Shown here: one piece after another, positions 26,639 through 35,464 of the stretch | Layout of the letters: each line of letters begins with the position of its first letter | How positions within the stretch are numbered: the first letter of the stretch is position 1 | NCBI GenBank assembly: GCA_965213595.1 | Contig: CBDBZO010000004.1 | Location: forward strand, 1-64,000 | Direction of reading: 5' to 3' | DNA from: JBCCFC01 sp965213595 | Lineage (GTDB): Bacteria > Chloroflexota > Anaerolineae > Caldilineales > Caldilineaceae | Length of the DNA: 64,000 nt | Position numbers and translations under genes: made by a program | Notes under the pieces: generated by a model | Seen by the model: the letters and a program-made list of their open reading frames with translations, nothing else | Told to the model about the DNA's origin: nothing | Databases searched by the model: none

Positions 26639-26667
26639 TTGAACGCTCGGCGGCCTTGTGATACAAT
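26639..26667 (+). promoter_or_regulatory. Promoter of the rpsB operon
   Basis: TTGAAC (26639-26644), a 17-base spacer and TACAAT (26662-26667). A leader of nearly 190 bases separates it from the rpsB ATG. In many bacteria the rpsB leader binds S2 for feedback control; no specific structure was identified here. Confidence 0.65.
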
Positions 26668-26856
26668 TGGCAATTGCCGTCCAACTGGGCGGCATTTTCA
26701 AACATTTAAGCGGTAATTCCACACGCTGTCGGATCACGAGCCTGGGTGCTGCAATGGTGTAAAGACACGGCGCAAAGAGCGGCGTGAAGGATTGCAACGT
26801 TGGCAGTAGGCTTTTGAGAAGAAGGCAGCGGAGGCAGAACCCACGGGAGAACAAAC

Positions 26857-27906
26857 ATGGCAAATGTAACAATGAGACAGCTGCTGGAGGCTGGCGTTCA
26901 CTTCGGCCACCGCACGCGCCGCTGGAACCCCAAGATGCGCCCCTATATCTTTACGGAGCGCAGCGGCATTCACATTATTGATCTGCAGCAGACGATTCTG
27001 CGGCTCAACGAATACTATGACATGGTGCGCGAAGTCGTGGCCGACGGGGGCAACGTCCTCTTTGTCGGCACCAAGCGGCAGGCGCAGGCCATTGTCATTC
27101 AGGAGGCAAGCCGCGTAGGCATGCCCTACATCAACATCCGCTGGCTGGGCGGTACGCTCACCAATTGGGTGACGATCTACCAGCGCATCCAGTATCTGCT
27201 CGACATGGAGCGCCGCTGGGACGCCGGTGAATTTCGCGGGCTGACGAAGAAGGAGCAGCTCTCGATCCAGCGCGAGCTGGAAAAGCTCAACCGCCGCCTG
27301 GGCGGGCTGAAGACGCTGACTCGCCCGCCGGAGATGCTCTTTATCGTCGACGTGAGCACAGAGGATTTGGCCGTCAAGGAGGCCAACAAGCTGGACATTC
27401 CCATCCTAGCAATGGTGGACACCAACAGCAACCCGGACAACATTGACTACATCATCCCCAGCAACGACGATGCGATTCGCGCCGTCAAGCTGATCGTGAC
27501 GGAAATTGCAAACGCCGCGGAAGAGGGCATGAGGATCCGCGAGGTTGACCGCGTGGATACCGGGCGCGTCAGCGGGGACGAGCTGGCGGGGATGGAGCAG
27601 TACCTGGGGCCGAGCACGCTGGCCAAGCTGCAGGGCGACGAAGAGCAAGCGGCGGGCGACGCATCTAATGCGAATGAGCAAACAGCGCAGCCCGACGCTG
27701 TCCAGGCAACGGGCGATGCGGTGGTCAATGAAGGCGCGACCAGCGAAGCCGTGGCGAGCAACGGGACGAGCGCCAACGGGACGGCGGAGACCAGCGCGGC
27801 AGAAGCCAGCCCTTCCCAGATGGACACCGAAGAGGACAACGAGACGGACGGGGCGAATCGCGAGGCGCAGCGGGCGGCGGAACCCGTTGCGGAGGGCAAC
27901 GCATAG
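26857..27906 (+). CDS. rpsB: 30S ribosomal protein S2 with an acidic C-terminal extension
   Basis: A 349-aa protein. Residues 1 to about 255 are a complete S2: MANVTMRQLLEAGVHFGHRT, RWNPKMRPYIFTERSGIHII, MPYINIRWLGGTLTNW and IPILAMVDTNSNPDNIDYII. The last 90 residues (about 260-349) are a low-complexity Ala/Glu/Thr/Asn/Gly tail (for example GDEEQAAGDASNANEQTAQP and MDTEEDNETDGANREAQ). Most bacterial S2 proteins end near 240-260. GGGAGAA lies eight bases before the ATG. First gene of rpsB-tsf, the standard order. Confidence 0.97.
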   Translation: MANVTMRQLLEAGVHFGHRTRRWNPKMRPYIFTERSGIHIIDLQQTILRLNEYYDMVREVVADGGNVLFVGTKRQAQAIVIQEASRVGMPYINIRWLGGTLTNWVTIYQRIQYLLDMERRWDAGEFRGLTKKEQLSIQRELEKLNRRLGGLKTLTRPPEMLFIVDVSTEDLAVKEANKLDIPILAMVDTNSNPDNIDYIIPSNDDAIRAVKLIVTEIANAAEEGMRIREVDRVDTGRVSGDELAGMEQYLGPSTLAKLQGDEEQAAGDASNANEQTAQPDAVQATGDAVVNEGATSEAVASNGTSANGTAETSAAEASPSQMDTEEDNETDGANREAQRAAEPVAEGNA

Positions 27907-27934
27907 CGCAACTCACCTGAACCGGCACAAACTC

Positions 27935-27968
27935 AAAGTCCCCGACGCCATATGGTGCGGGGACTTTT
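27935..27968 (+). terminator. Hairpin terminator or attenuator between rpsB and tsf
   Basis: AAAGTCCCCG (27935-27944) pairs with CGGGGACTTT (27958-27967) around an inner CCATATGG palindrome, followed by TTTT. A partial terminator here would let S2 be made in excess over EF-Ts, or the reverse, as the two genes need unequal output. Confidence 0.75.
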
Positions 27969-28104
27969 AGCGGTAATAAGCGGCACGACGGGTCTTTGGA
28001 AAGATGAAGCCCGTTTAACGTAAAGGGCGCAAAGACGCAGCGCGCTCAACGTGACAAACGCCGAGCAAAAGTTGAAAATATAAAAATACAAATGGGAGAA
28101 ATCA

Positions 28105-28701
28105 ATGGCTGAAGTAACAACACAAATGGTGCGCGAGCTGCGCGAAGCGACGAGCGCGGGCATCTTGGACTGCAAAAAGGCGCTGACCGAATCCGAGGGC
28201 AACTTTGATCAGGCGGTGGACATCTTGCGCAAGAAGGGCCTTTCGGCAGCGGCCAAGAAATCGGACCGCGAGACGAATGAGGGGATCGTCGGCACCTACA
28301 TCCACCCCGGCGCCAAGCTAGCGAGCATGGTGGCCGTGAACTGCGAGACGGACTTTGTGGCGCGCACGGAGCAGTTTCAGCAGCTCGCCCGCGACATCGC
28401 CATGCACGTTGCCGCGGCCAACCCACAGTATATCGACCGCGAGGCCGTGCCCGAGGCGGACGTTGAGCGCGAAAAGGAAATTTTCCGCGAGCAGGCGGCG
28501 GGCACGGGCAAGCCAGCGGAGATTGTCGAGCGGATTGTGACAGGCAAAATCGACAAGTGGTACGAGGAGGTCTGCCTGCTGGAGCAGCCCTTTGTCAAAG
28601 ACACGGACAAGACGGTGAAGTCGATGCTGGTGGACAGCATCGCCGCACTGGGTGAAAATATCCAGATTCAGCAGTTCGAGCGGCTCTCGATTGGAGAGTA
28701 A
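28105..28701 (+). CDS. tsf: Elongation factor Ts (short form)
   Basis: A 198-aa nucleotide-exchange factor for EF-Tu. The N-terminal UBA-like domain is MAEVTTQMVRELREATSAGI, then LDCKKALTESEGNFDQAVDI. The contact motif TDFVAR (in VNCETDFVARTEQF) is present. Only one core subdomain is present, as in Thermus and Chloroflexota, whereas E. coli EF-Ts has about 280 residues. It follows rpsB by about 200 bases, with a terminator hairpin in the gap. Confidence 0.97.
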   Translation: MAEVTTQMVRELREATSAGILDCKKALTESEGNFDQAVDILRKKGLSAAAKKSDRETNEGIVGTYIHPGAKLASMVAVNCETDFVARTEQFQQLARDIAMHVAAANPQYIDREAVPEADVEREKEIFREQAAGTGKPAEIVERIVTGKIDKWYEEVCLLEQPFVKDTDKTVKSMLVDSIAALGENIQIQQFERLSIGE

Positions 28702-28714
28702 GCGCATCTTGGCA

Positions 28715-28745
28715 AGAGCCCAGTCGCTTGGCTGGGCTTTTTCTT
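28715..28745 (+). terminator. Rho-independent terminator after tsf
   Basis: AGCCCAG and CTGGGCT form the stem around TCGCTTGG, followed by TTTTTCTT. It lies 14 bases after the tsf stop. Confidence 0.85.
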
Positions 28746-28848
28746 GGGCAACATTTGTTGCGCGCTGGGTTATCGTCCGTCGGCTGCGGGAAGTGGGTTG
28801 ACGGCGACGGCGGCAAAATTTTTGGCAGTTACCGGTTAGGGGGATAGA

Positions 28849-29571
28849 ATGGCAGAATTGACATACCAGCGCGTGCTGCTCAAGCTGGGCGGCGAGGCGC
28901 TGGCCAGCGAGCAAGGCTTTGGCATTAACCCGCAGCGAGCGGAGGCGCTGGCCCAGCGCATTCTGCGCGTGATGAGCCTGGGCGTGCAGATTGCGGTGGT
29001 GATCGGCGGCGGAAATTTCTGGCGCGGCAAGCAGGATGGCCTCGACCACGGCATGGAGCGCGTGACGGCGGACCACATCGGCATGTTGGGCACGGTGATG
29101 AATGCGCTGGCCCTGCAGGATGCGCTCGAACGCGCTGGCCAGATGACGCGCGTGCTCACCGGCATCGAAATTCGCGCGGTGGCCGAGCCGTATATCCAGC
29201 GTCGCGCCGTGCGCCACCTGGAAAAAGGGCGCGTGGTTATCTTTGGCGCGGGCACGGGCAACCCGTATTTTAGCACCGATACCGGCGCTTCGCTGCGCGC
29301 CATGGAAATTAACGCGGGCGCGCTGATCAAGGCCACCAAGGTGGACGCCGTTTACGACACCGATCCCAAGCTCAACGAAGACGCCAAACCCTTTGAACAT
29401 TTGACGTACATCCAGGCGCTCAACATGCGCGTAGGCGTGATGGACAGCACGGCGATTTCGATGTGCATGGATAACGATCTGCCCATTCACATTGTCGATT
29501 TGTGGCAGGAAGGGGCGCTCAAGAAGGTGGTGCTGGGCGAGCCAGCGGGCACGGTCATCTCGGCGGAGTAG
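28849..29571 (+). CDS. pyrH: UMP kinase
   Basis: A 240-aa hexameric amino-acid-kinase-fold enzyme phosphorylating UMP to UDP. Signatures: VLLKLGGEALASEQGFGINP (ATP lysine), IAVVIGGGNFWRG, DHIGMLGTVMNALALQDALE and VFGAGTGNPYFSTDTGASLR in its natural form VVIFGAGTGNPYFSTD, plus DAVYDTDPKLNEDA. GGGGG lies close before the ATG. In the usual rpsB-tsf-pyrH-frr-uppS-cdsA order. Confidence 0.97.
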   Translation: MAELTYQRVLLKLGGEALASEQGFGINPQRAEALAQRILRVMSLGVQIAVVIGGGNFWRGKQDGLDHGMERVTADHIGMLGTVMNALALQDALERAGQMTRVLTGIEIRAVAEPYIQRRAVRHLEKGRVVIFGAGTGNPYFSTDTGASLRAMEINAGALIKATKVDAVYDTDPKLNEDAKPFEHLTYIQALNMRVGVMDSTAISMCMDNDLPIHIVDLWQEGALKKVVLGEPAGTVISAE

Positions 29572-29729
29572 CCGGGCCGTTTCCGGGATCGACCGATCTT
29601 TGCTAGAATCACGTTGCGCGTTCGCCGCTTCCCAATTTTGTTTCTCCACCCACGCACGCAGTCGGCTGCCTCTTGAGGCTGTTTCACCGAGCCGCTGCGT
29701 GAGCCGGTACACGACAGGAGTTTATTCAA

Positions 29730-30287
29730 ATGATCAACGACGTTCTCTCCGATACAGACGAGCGCATGAGCAAAACGATCACCGCGTTGCGCACCGATTT
29801 TACCTCGATTCGCACGGGGCGCGCCTCGCCCGCGCTGGTGGATCGGCTGCTGGTAGATTACTACGGCACGCCGACGCCGCTGCAGCAGATTGCCTCCATT
29901 AACGTGCCCGAAGCGCAGATGCTGGTGATTCGCCCCTATGCGGCCAACGACATTGCCGCCATCGAAAAGGCCATTGTCAGCTCCGATCTCGGCATGTCCC
30001 CCTCCAACGACGGCCAGCAGATTCGGCTGTCGATCCCCTCGCTGACGGAGGAGCGTCGCCGCGATCTGACGAAGCAGGTCTCGCGACGGGCCGAGGAGGC
30101 GCGCGTCGCCGTGCGCAACATTCGCCGCGATTCGATCAACATGCTGCGCGATTTTCAAAAGGAAGGCGAAATCTCGGAGGATGAGCAGCGCCGCGCCCAA
30201 GAGCGCGTGCAGGAGAAGACCGACGAGTACGTCAAGCAGGTGGATGAGACGGCGCGTGAAAAAGAAACCGAGATCATGACGCTGTAG
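29730..30287 (+). CDS. frr: Ribosome recycling factor
   Basis: A 185-aa protein. MINDVLSDTDERMSKTITAL and the highly conserved FTSIRTGRASPALVDRLLVD, YYGTPTPLQQIASINVPEAQ and RRDSINMLRDFQKEGEISED are present. AGGAG lies nine bases upstream of the ATG. It splits post-termination ribosomes together with EF-G. It lies 158 bases after pyrH and 53 bases before uppS. Confidence 0.97.
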   Translation: MINDVLSDTDERMSKTITALRTDFTSIRTGRASPALVDRLLVDYYGTPTPLQQIASINVPEAQMLVIRPYAANDIAAIEKAIVSSDLGMSPSNDGQQIRLSIPSLTEERRRDLTKQVSRRAEEARVAVRNIRRDSINMLRDFQKEGEISEDEQRRAQERVQEKTDEYVKQVDETAREKETEIMTL

Positions 30288-30340
30288 AGCGGGTTCCACA
30301 CATTGTCCAGCGTGTTACTTGGTCGTTAGGAGAAGAGAAA

Positions 30341-31102
30341 ATGAACGCAGTTGCCCTACCCATTGCCCCCGCGCCGCGGGCCAAGCAAGTGCCGCACGAC
30401 GAACTGTCGCGCGTGCCTTACCACATCGGTATTATTATGGACGGCAACGGGCGCTGGGCGAAAAAGCGCGGCCTGCTGCGTTCATTTGGCCACCAGGCCG
30501 GCGTGGACAACATTCAGCCCATCCTCGAGGCGTGCGTGCGCCACGGCGTCAAGGTGCTTTCAATTTATGCCTTTTCCACGGAAAATTGGGAGCGCCCGCA
30601 GGAGGAAGTCAGCGGGCTGATGCGTCTGCTGGGGCTGACGATTCAGCGACAGCTTCACGAGCTGGACAAGAACGGCGTGCAAATTCGCCACAGCGGTCGC
30701 ATGGAGGGCATTAACCAGCGGCTGCAAGACCAAATTGCCCACGCCCTCGACGTGACTAAGGACAACGAGCGCATCATTCTCAACGTGGCCTTTAACTATG
30801 GCGGTCGCGCGGAAATTTTGGATGCCATGCGCCGTGCGCTGGCGGACGGCGTCCAGCCCAACGAGATGACGGAGCAGGTCTTTAGCCGCTATCTCTACAC
30901 CGAAGAGCTGCCCGATCCGGATCTGATCATCCGCACGGGGGGCGAGTGGCGGCTCAGCAACTTCTTGATTTGGCAGGCTGCCTACGCCGAGTATTACACC
31001 ACGCCCACCTACTGGCCCGATTTTGACGAGGCCGAGCTGTACAAAGCGCTCCACGAGTATGCCCGGCGCGAACGACGCTTTGGCCGCGTGCTGGACAGCT
31101 AA
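30341..31102 (+). CDS. uppS: Isoprenyl transferase (undecaprenyl diphosphate synthase family)
   Basis: A 253-aa cis-prenyltransferase. Motif I HIGIIMDGNGRWAKKRGLLR carries the catalytic Asp. Further on are VDNIQPILEACVRHGVKVLS, IYAFSTENWERPQEEVSGLM and RTGGEWRLSNFLIWQAAYAE, where the usual R-T-S-G-E-x-R-x-S-N reads R-T-G-G-E-W-R-L-S-N. The lipid carrier it makes would serve the cell wall and the glycan cluster of this window. The 20-residue N-terminal extension is not conserved in the family. Confidence 0.95.
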   Translation: MNAVALPIAPAPRAKQVPHDELSRVPYHIGIIMDGNGRWAKKRGLLRSFGHQAGVDNIQPILEACVRHGVKVLSIYAFSTENWERPQEEVSGLMRLLGLTIQRQLHELDKNGVQIRHSGRMEGINQRLQDQIAHALDVTKDNERIILNVAFNYGGRAEILDAMRRALADGVQPNEMTEQVFSRYLYTEELPDPDLIIRTGGEWRLSNFLIWQAAYAEYYTTPTYWPDFDEAELYKALHEYARRERRFGRVLDS

Positions 31103-31215
31103 CGTGTCGTGCTCGTCCCGGCGTTTGTCCACCGCAGCGATTCGCCATTTTCCGCCGTTCCCGCTACGCATTCCTCACCGCCCATCACCATCCACCATCA
31201 CCGAGCCGCAACTGA

Positions 31216-32010
31216 ATGACCGCTCGCCTACTCGTCGCCCTGGTGGGCATCCCCATCGTGGTGATGCCGCTGTTGTTGGGCGGCTTTTGGTTTGCCAGCC
31301 TGGTTTACGTGATTGCGCTGGCGGGGGGCTTCGAGCTGTACGGTCTGTTGCGCAAAGGGGGATACGTGCCGCTGCGCTGGCTGGGGCTGTTCTGGCTGGG
31401 GCTGCTGGTGCTGGATCGGTGGCAATCCGAACTGCTGCCGCTCTCTACGCTGATTGCTGGCGGCTTGGTTGTCTTCCTGATTTTTGCGCTCTTTACCCGC
31501 GACAACCCCATTGGCTCGTGGATGTCCACCACGCTGGGCGCGCTCTACGTTGGGCTGACGCTCGGCCAGGCCGTGCCGCTGCGTCTGCTGCCGGATGGGC
31601 TGTGGTGGCTGCTCTTTGCCATCTTCGTCACGTGGAGCAACGATTCATTTGCCTACTTTGCGGGCAGCACCGTGGGGCGGCACCAGCTGTGGGCGCGGGT
31701 GAGCCCCAGCAAAACTTGGGAGGGGACGGTGGCGGGCTGGGGCGGCGCGGTGCTGATGGCGCTGCTCTTCGTCTGGCTTACGCCGTTGACTCTGCCCCTG
31801 TGGCTGGCTGCCCTGCTCGGCGCGGTCAGCGGCGTGCTGGCCCTGCTGGGCGATCTCTCGATCAGCATGTTCAAGCGGCAGGCGCGCGTCAAGAACAGCG
31901 GCAATCTGCTGCCGGGCCACGGCGGCGTCCTAGATAGGCTAGACAGCCTGCTCTTTGTAATGCCCTTTATCTACCAGTCCGCGCTGCTGTGGCTGGCCTG
32001 GGCGGGATGA
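31216..32010 (+). CDS. cdsA: Phosphatidate cytidylyltransferase
   Basis: A 264-aa integral membrane enzyme making CDP-diacylglycerol. About seven hydrophobic helices. The CTP_transf_1 signature covers WARVSPSKTWEGTVAGWGGA and LGDLSISMFKRQARVKNSGN, then LLPGHGGVLDRLDSLLFVMP. The start is ATG at 31216. In many genomes dxr and rseP follow cdsA; here the next gene is rpe on the opposite strand, so the conserved block ends at cdsA. Confidence 0.95.
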   Translation: MTARLLVALVGIPIVVMPLLLGGFWFASLVYVIALAGGFELYGLLRKGGYVPLRWLGLFWLGLLVLDRWQSELLPLSTLIAGGLVVFLIFALFTRDNPIGSWMSTTLGALYVGLTLGQAVPLRLLPDGLWWLLFAIFVTWSNDSFAYFAGSTVGRHQLWARVSPSKTWEGTVAGWGGAVLMALLFVWLTPLTLPLWLAALLGAVSGVLALLGDLSISMFKRQARVKNSGNLLPGHGGVLDRLDSLLFVMPFIYQSALLWLAWAG

Positions 32011-32023
32011 AGAGAAAGTTGCT

Positions 32024-32716
32024 TCAAGCAACGCGACCCGCATAAATTGACTGCCGAGCCGCCTCGCGCAACTCCCCGATATTTTTCGCCACCGACCCCT
32101 GCTCATTATAAACCGCGCTGCCCGCAACAATAACGTTGGCTCCGCTGCGCACGGCATCGCCCACCGTGGTGGTGTTGATGCCGCCGTCCACCTGTAAATC
32201 GCAGATGGGGTTGAGCTCGTCGCGCAGGACGCGCAGGCGGCGCAGCTTGCTGGTGCTCGTCTCGATAAACTTCTGCGAGCCAAAGCCGGGGTTGACGGTC
32301 ATCACCAGCACGACATCGATCAGCGGCAGCACTTCGCGCACGGCCTCAATGCTGGTGGCGGGGTTGATCGCCACGCCGGCGCGACAGCCCAAATCCAAAA
32401 TCTGCTGCACGGCGCGGTGCAGGTGCAGCGTTGCCTCGGCGTGAACGTGAATGGTGGTGCTGCCCGCTTCGGCAAATTGGGGCAGGTAACGCTCCGGCTC
32501 CTGCATCATCAGGTGCACGTCGATCGGCAGCGCGGTCACCTCGCGCGCCATCGCCACAATAGGCAGGCCAAAGCTGATGTTGGGTACGAAAAGTCCGTCC
32601 ATCACGTCCAGGTGCAGGTAGTCCGCACCGCCGCTCTCCGCCTTGCCGATGGCGTCGGCCAGGTGGCCAAAGTCGGCGGTGAGGATCGAGGGGGCAATTT
32701 TGATCGGGCGAGTCAT
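32024..32716 (-). CDS. rpe: Ribulose-phosphate 3-epimerase
   Basis: A 230-aa TIM-barrel enzyme of the pentose phosphate pathway. IKIAPSILTADFGHL at the N-terminus, GGADYLHLDVMDGLFVPNIS with the H-x-D-x-M-D-G metal site, LPIDVHLMMQEPERYLPQFA, VLVMTVNPGFGSQKF and LQVDGGINTTTVGDA are all present. The start at 32716 is the first ATG matching the family N-terminus; a longer open frame extends to 32809. Convergent with cdsA, 13 bases apart. Confidence 0.96.
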   Translation of the reverse strand: MTRPIKIAPSILTADFGHLADAIGKAESGGADYLHLDVMDGLFVPNISFGLPIVAMAREVTALPIDVHLMMQEPERYLPQFAEAGSTTIHVHAEATLHLHRAVQQILDLGCRAGVAINPATSIEAVREVLPLIDVVLVMTVNPGFGSQKFIETSTSKLRRLRVLRDELNPICDLQVDGGINTTTVGDAVRSGANVIVAGSAVYNEQGSVAKNIGELREAARQSIYAGRVA

Positions 32717-32745
32717 GGTAGTGTCCTGTGAAGTCTGTAGTAGAA

Positions 32746-32832
32746 GAGCGATCAACGAAGGACGCGAAGAGACACGAAGAAAGAAGGTAAACGCTCTTCC
32801 TTCGCGCACCTTCGCGCCCTTCGTTAATCGCC
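32746..32832. repeat. Dispersed palindromic repeat, 'CACGAAG' family
   Basis: GCGATCAACGAAGGACGCGA and CCTTCGCGCCCTTCGTTAAT CGC are inverted arms, with GAAGAGACACGAAG and CTCTTCCTTCGCG inside. It fills the gap between rpe and the hydrolase gene. Confidence 0.65.
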
Positions 32833-32843
32833 TCTATCTGCTC

Positions 32844-33668
32844 TTATGACAAGCTGCCCTGGTGGCCCAAAAGAAATCGCTGCATGACTTTCTGGACGCG
32901 TGACGGGCTGGCGAAGATCAGCGTGTGGCTTTGGTTGTCAATCAGGTGCAGCTCTGCCTGGGGCAGCGCGTCGACCATGCGTTCGGCGACGGCGACGGGG
33001 AAGAACTCGTCGTCTTCTCCATGGATTAAGCAGACGGGCAGCGACCACGAGCGCAGCGCCTCTAGCGGCAGGTCGATGGCCGTCTTGGGCGTCAAGTCGC
33101 GGAAGCCGGGGAGCAGCACTTGGTGAAAGTATCCCTCATCCGCATCACGCTCGTGATGCGGATCGTGCAGCCGCGCCGTGGCCTCGATCCAGTTGCGGCC
33201 CGCGCGAAAATTTTCCGGCTTGAGCGGCTCTGCCCCCTCTCCCAGCTTTTGGGGATCGACGGTGTGGGAGCTGCTCACCAGCGTCAACGTCGCGGGCGCA
33301 ACCGTGCCCTGCGCCACCATCTGCTGCGCGACCATGCCGCCGCTGCTTGCCCCGGCGAGATGTCCACTCTGCGCGCCCTCGGCCTCCATCAGCGCGGCGA
33401 TTTGTTGGCCCATTGCCGCGTGGTCAAAATGAGCCGGGTAGCCCTGCGATCGGCCGTGACCCGGTAGGTCCGGCAGCAAAACGCGAAAGTCTTGCGCGAA
33501 CGCTTCCGCCATTTTCCCCCACGCGGTGCGCCCCGTGCTCAGGAAATTATGCAGCAGCGTCAGCGTGGGTGCGCGGCTTCCGCTTTGAGCGGGGAAGAGC
33601 TCGTAGAAGATAAAGCCGTCATCGGTCGGGAAGCGGTGGCTGGTGGAAGCGGACGTTGCGTTTTGCAT
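32844..33668 (-). CDS. Alpha/beta-fold hydrolase
   Basis: A 274-aa protein. The nucleophile elbow is GASSGGMVAQQ, the acid Asp in LIHGEDDEFFPVAVAE and the base His in DNQSHTLIFASP. The oxyanion-side segment LLHNFLSTGRTAWGKM and LLPDLPGHGRSQGYPAHFDH are also typical. The start MQNATSAS at 33668 is chosen because it is the most downstream ATG before the conserved fold; the longer open frame has no SD. Substrate unknown. Confidence 0.85.
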   Translation of the reverse strand: MQNATSASTSHRFPTDDGFIFYELFPAQSGSRAPTLTLLHNFLSTGRTAWGKMAEAFAQDFRVLLPDLPGHGRSQGYPAHFDHAAMGQQIAALMEAEGAQSGHLAGASSGGMVAQQMVAQGTVAPATLTLVSSSHTVDPQKLGEGAEPLKPENFRAGRNWIEATARLHDPHHERDADEGYFHQVLLPGFRDLTPKTAIDLPLEALRSWSLPVCLIHGEDDEFFPVAVAERMVDALPQAELHLIDNQSHTLIFASPSRVQKVMQRFLLGHQGSLS

Positions 33669-33790
33669 GGTTGGCAGCCCTGCCCTGCTGGCGTGCATCG
33701 CCTCTGTGGAAAGCCATGCTTCACGTGAAAAAATGTACAGCAAGCCCTCACGTGAGCCCAAGGAATTTGGGATGCGCCCGGCTTGACCCG

Positions 33791-34975
33791 TTACGCCTCG
33801 CTTGTGCCCGTGGGCGTCGGAGCCGTTAGCGATTCGACCATCTGGCGGTCGCTGGGGCCATCCATCGCTGCGCTCATCACCTGGAAGACTTCGGTGATGT
33901 CGTCAGTGGTGATCAGGCCCAGGAACTGCGCGCCCTCTTTGATGGCGACCACGCGGCTGCCGGAGCTGGCAATCTGCTCCCACACCTCCGCCAGCGAAGC
34001 GGTGGGCGGAAGCGCGGGGATTTCACCGGCGGGCTTCATCACGTCACCGATGCGTGCATCGGGGCCCGTCTGCTTGAGGGCGTAAATCAGCCGCCCGCGC
34101 GTGAGCACGCCAACAAAGTTGCTCCCCAAATCCAGCACGGGATAATCGGTCTGGTAGCTGTTCATGATCAAGTCCACGGCGCGCTCGGCGCGTTCGCTTG
34201 TGTAGAGGCTGGTTGCGCCAGCGGTGAGCGCGTCGCGCGCCTGGACGTTGCGCAGCACGGTGCGGCTTTCCACGGCCTCGCGCTCCGCCCCGCCGCCCAC
34301 GTAGACGAAGAACGCAATCAACAGCAGGAGAATGTTGCCGCCGCCAAAGAGGCCCACAAAAGCAAAGATGATCGCCATAATGCGCCCAACAAAGACGGCG
34401 ATGCGCGTGGCCCGCACGTAGGGCATGTTAAAGGCAAGCACGGCGCGCAAAATGCGGCCGCCGTCCATCGGGAAGGCGGGCAGCAGGTTAAACAACCCCA
34501 GCGCAATGTTGATGCTGAAGAGGTAGCGAATCAAGCCGTCAAACGAGCCTTCCGGAATGAGGCTAAAGAGGCCACCCGCCCCCAGACCCGGCTCGCGCAG
34601 GAAGAAGGCAAACGGCAGCAGCGCCAGCGCCAGCGCAAAGTTAACCGCTGGCCCCGCGATCGTGATCAAAAACTCCTGCATCGGCTTGTCCGGCATCCGC
34701 TCCAGGCTGGCGACGCCGCCGATGGGCAGCAGCGTGATCGAGGGTACGCCCACGTTAAAGCGCTGCGCCACCAGCGCGTGGCCAAATTCGTGCAGCGTTA
34801 CGCAGGCAAAGAGCAGCACAACGGTGATCACGCCAAAGAGCGCGCTCGCCAGCGTCACGGGCTCGCCGGGTACGCGGCCAAAGGCAAAGGCACCAAAGGC
34901 CAGGATTAGCACAAACGACCAGTGCACGCGCACGTCGATGCCGCGAAAGCGAAAAAGGTGAAAAGAAGTTCCCAC
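33791..34975 (-). CDS. Site-2 protease family (M50) with two CBS domains
   Basis: A 394-aa protein. GTG at 34975 is preceded by GGAGAAA. It begins MGTSFHLFRFRGIDVRVHWS. The zinc motif is HEFGH in ACVTLHEFGHALVAQRFNVG and the third ligand is in LLPAFPMDGGRILRAVLAFN (N-L-L-P-x-F-P-M-D-G). Five to six helices precede a C-terminal CBS pair: ARDALTAGATSLYTSERAER and IGDVMKPAGEIPALPPTASL. CBS domains sense adenine nucleotides, so proteolysis may be energy-coupled. This is the archaeal/chloroflexotal SpoIVFB-like form. Confidence 0.9.
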   Translation of the reverse strand: MGTSFHLFRFRGIDVRVHWSFVLILAFGAFAFGRVPGEPVTLASALFGVITVVLLFACVTLHEFGHALVAQRFNVGVPSITLLPIGGVASLERMPDKPMQEFLITIAGPAVNFALALALLPFAFFLREPGLGAGGLFSLIPEGSFDGLIRYLFSINIALGLFNLLPAFPMDGGRILRAVLAFNMPYVRATRIAVFVGRIMAIIFAFVGLFGGGNILLLLIAFFVYVGGGAEREAVESRTVLRNVQARDALTAGATSLYTSERAERAVDLIMNSYQTDYPVLDLGSNFVGVLTRGRLIYALKQTGPDARIGDVMKPAGEIPALPPTASLAEVWEQIASSGSRVVAIKEGAQFLGLITTDDITEVFQVMSAAMDGPSDRQMVESLTAPTPTGTSEA

Positions 34976-35227
34976 AGTAAGTTTCTCCAAGCAGGCTGCA
35001 AAGTGGACGAGGCAGCGCCGCGTTTTCGCCGCTGCGCCGCAACACCCAAACGGATGGTACTTGTCTTTGGATAAGTAATCGCTAGTGTACCACAAGTTGT
35101 TTACAGGGACTGGAACGGCTGTACCGATCAGGGGCGGCTCCTGTTATCGACCGTTGTCAACGTTTGATAACAGGAGCTGTCCTAGCGGCAACGGGTGCAT
35201 CCTAGGTTTGGGGGAAGCTTGTTGACG

Positions 35228-35333
35228 GAGCCTTCGGCCTCACCCCCTCAGCGTTAATTCGTTACCTACGAGACGGGTGAAGCCCCCTCTCCACACGTGG
35301 AGAGGGGGTTGGGGGTGAGGCGGGGCATGCCAC
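35228..35333. repeat. Dispersed palindromic repeat, 'CTCTCCACACGTGGAGAG' variant
   Basis: Core CCCTCTCCACACGTGGAGAG with outer arms GCCTCACCCCCTCAGCG and TTGGGGGTGAGGC. It shares AAGCCCCCTCTCCAC with the copy at 11019. The gap 34976-35464 also holds a pair TGATAACAGGAG / GCTCCTGTTATC (about 35130-35180). No gene seen. Confidence 0.7.
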
Positions 35334-35464
35334 CCAAGGCGACTCGACCGACCCTCGCGCTTTCCCCAAAATCTGGAACTGCCCCAACGGCAGCAGGAGC
35401 CTTGCCTGGAGGAGACATCGCGAATAGAATAAACGAACCAACGCACTTAGCCTAGAGCGAGACC

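Noticed and set aside
25356..26705. 449-aa minus-strand frame under the response regulator and lipoprotein
   Set aside because: Runs antisense to two recognisable genes, and part of it is a dispersed repeat; no domain recognised.
26668..26856. Riboswitch or S2 leader structure before rpsB
   Set aside because: No conserved motif could be recognised by eye; only the promoter is supported.
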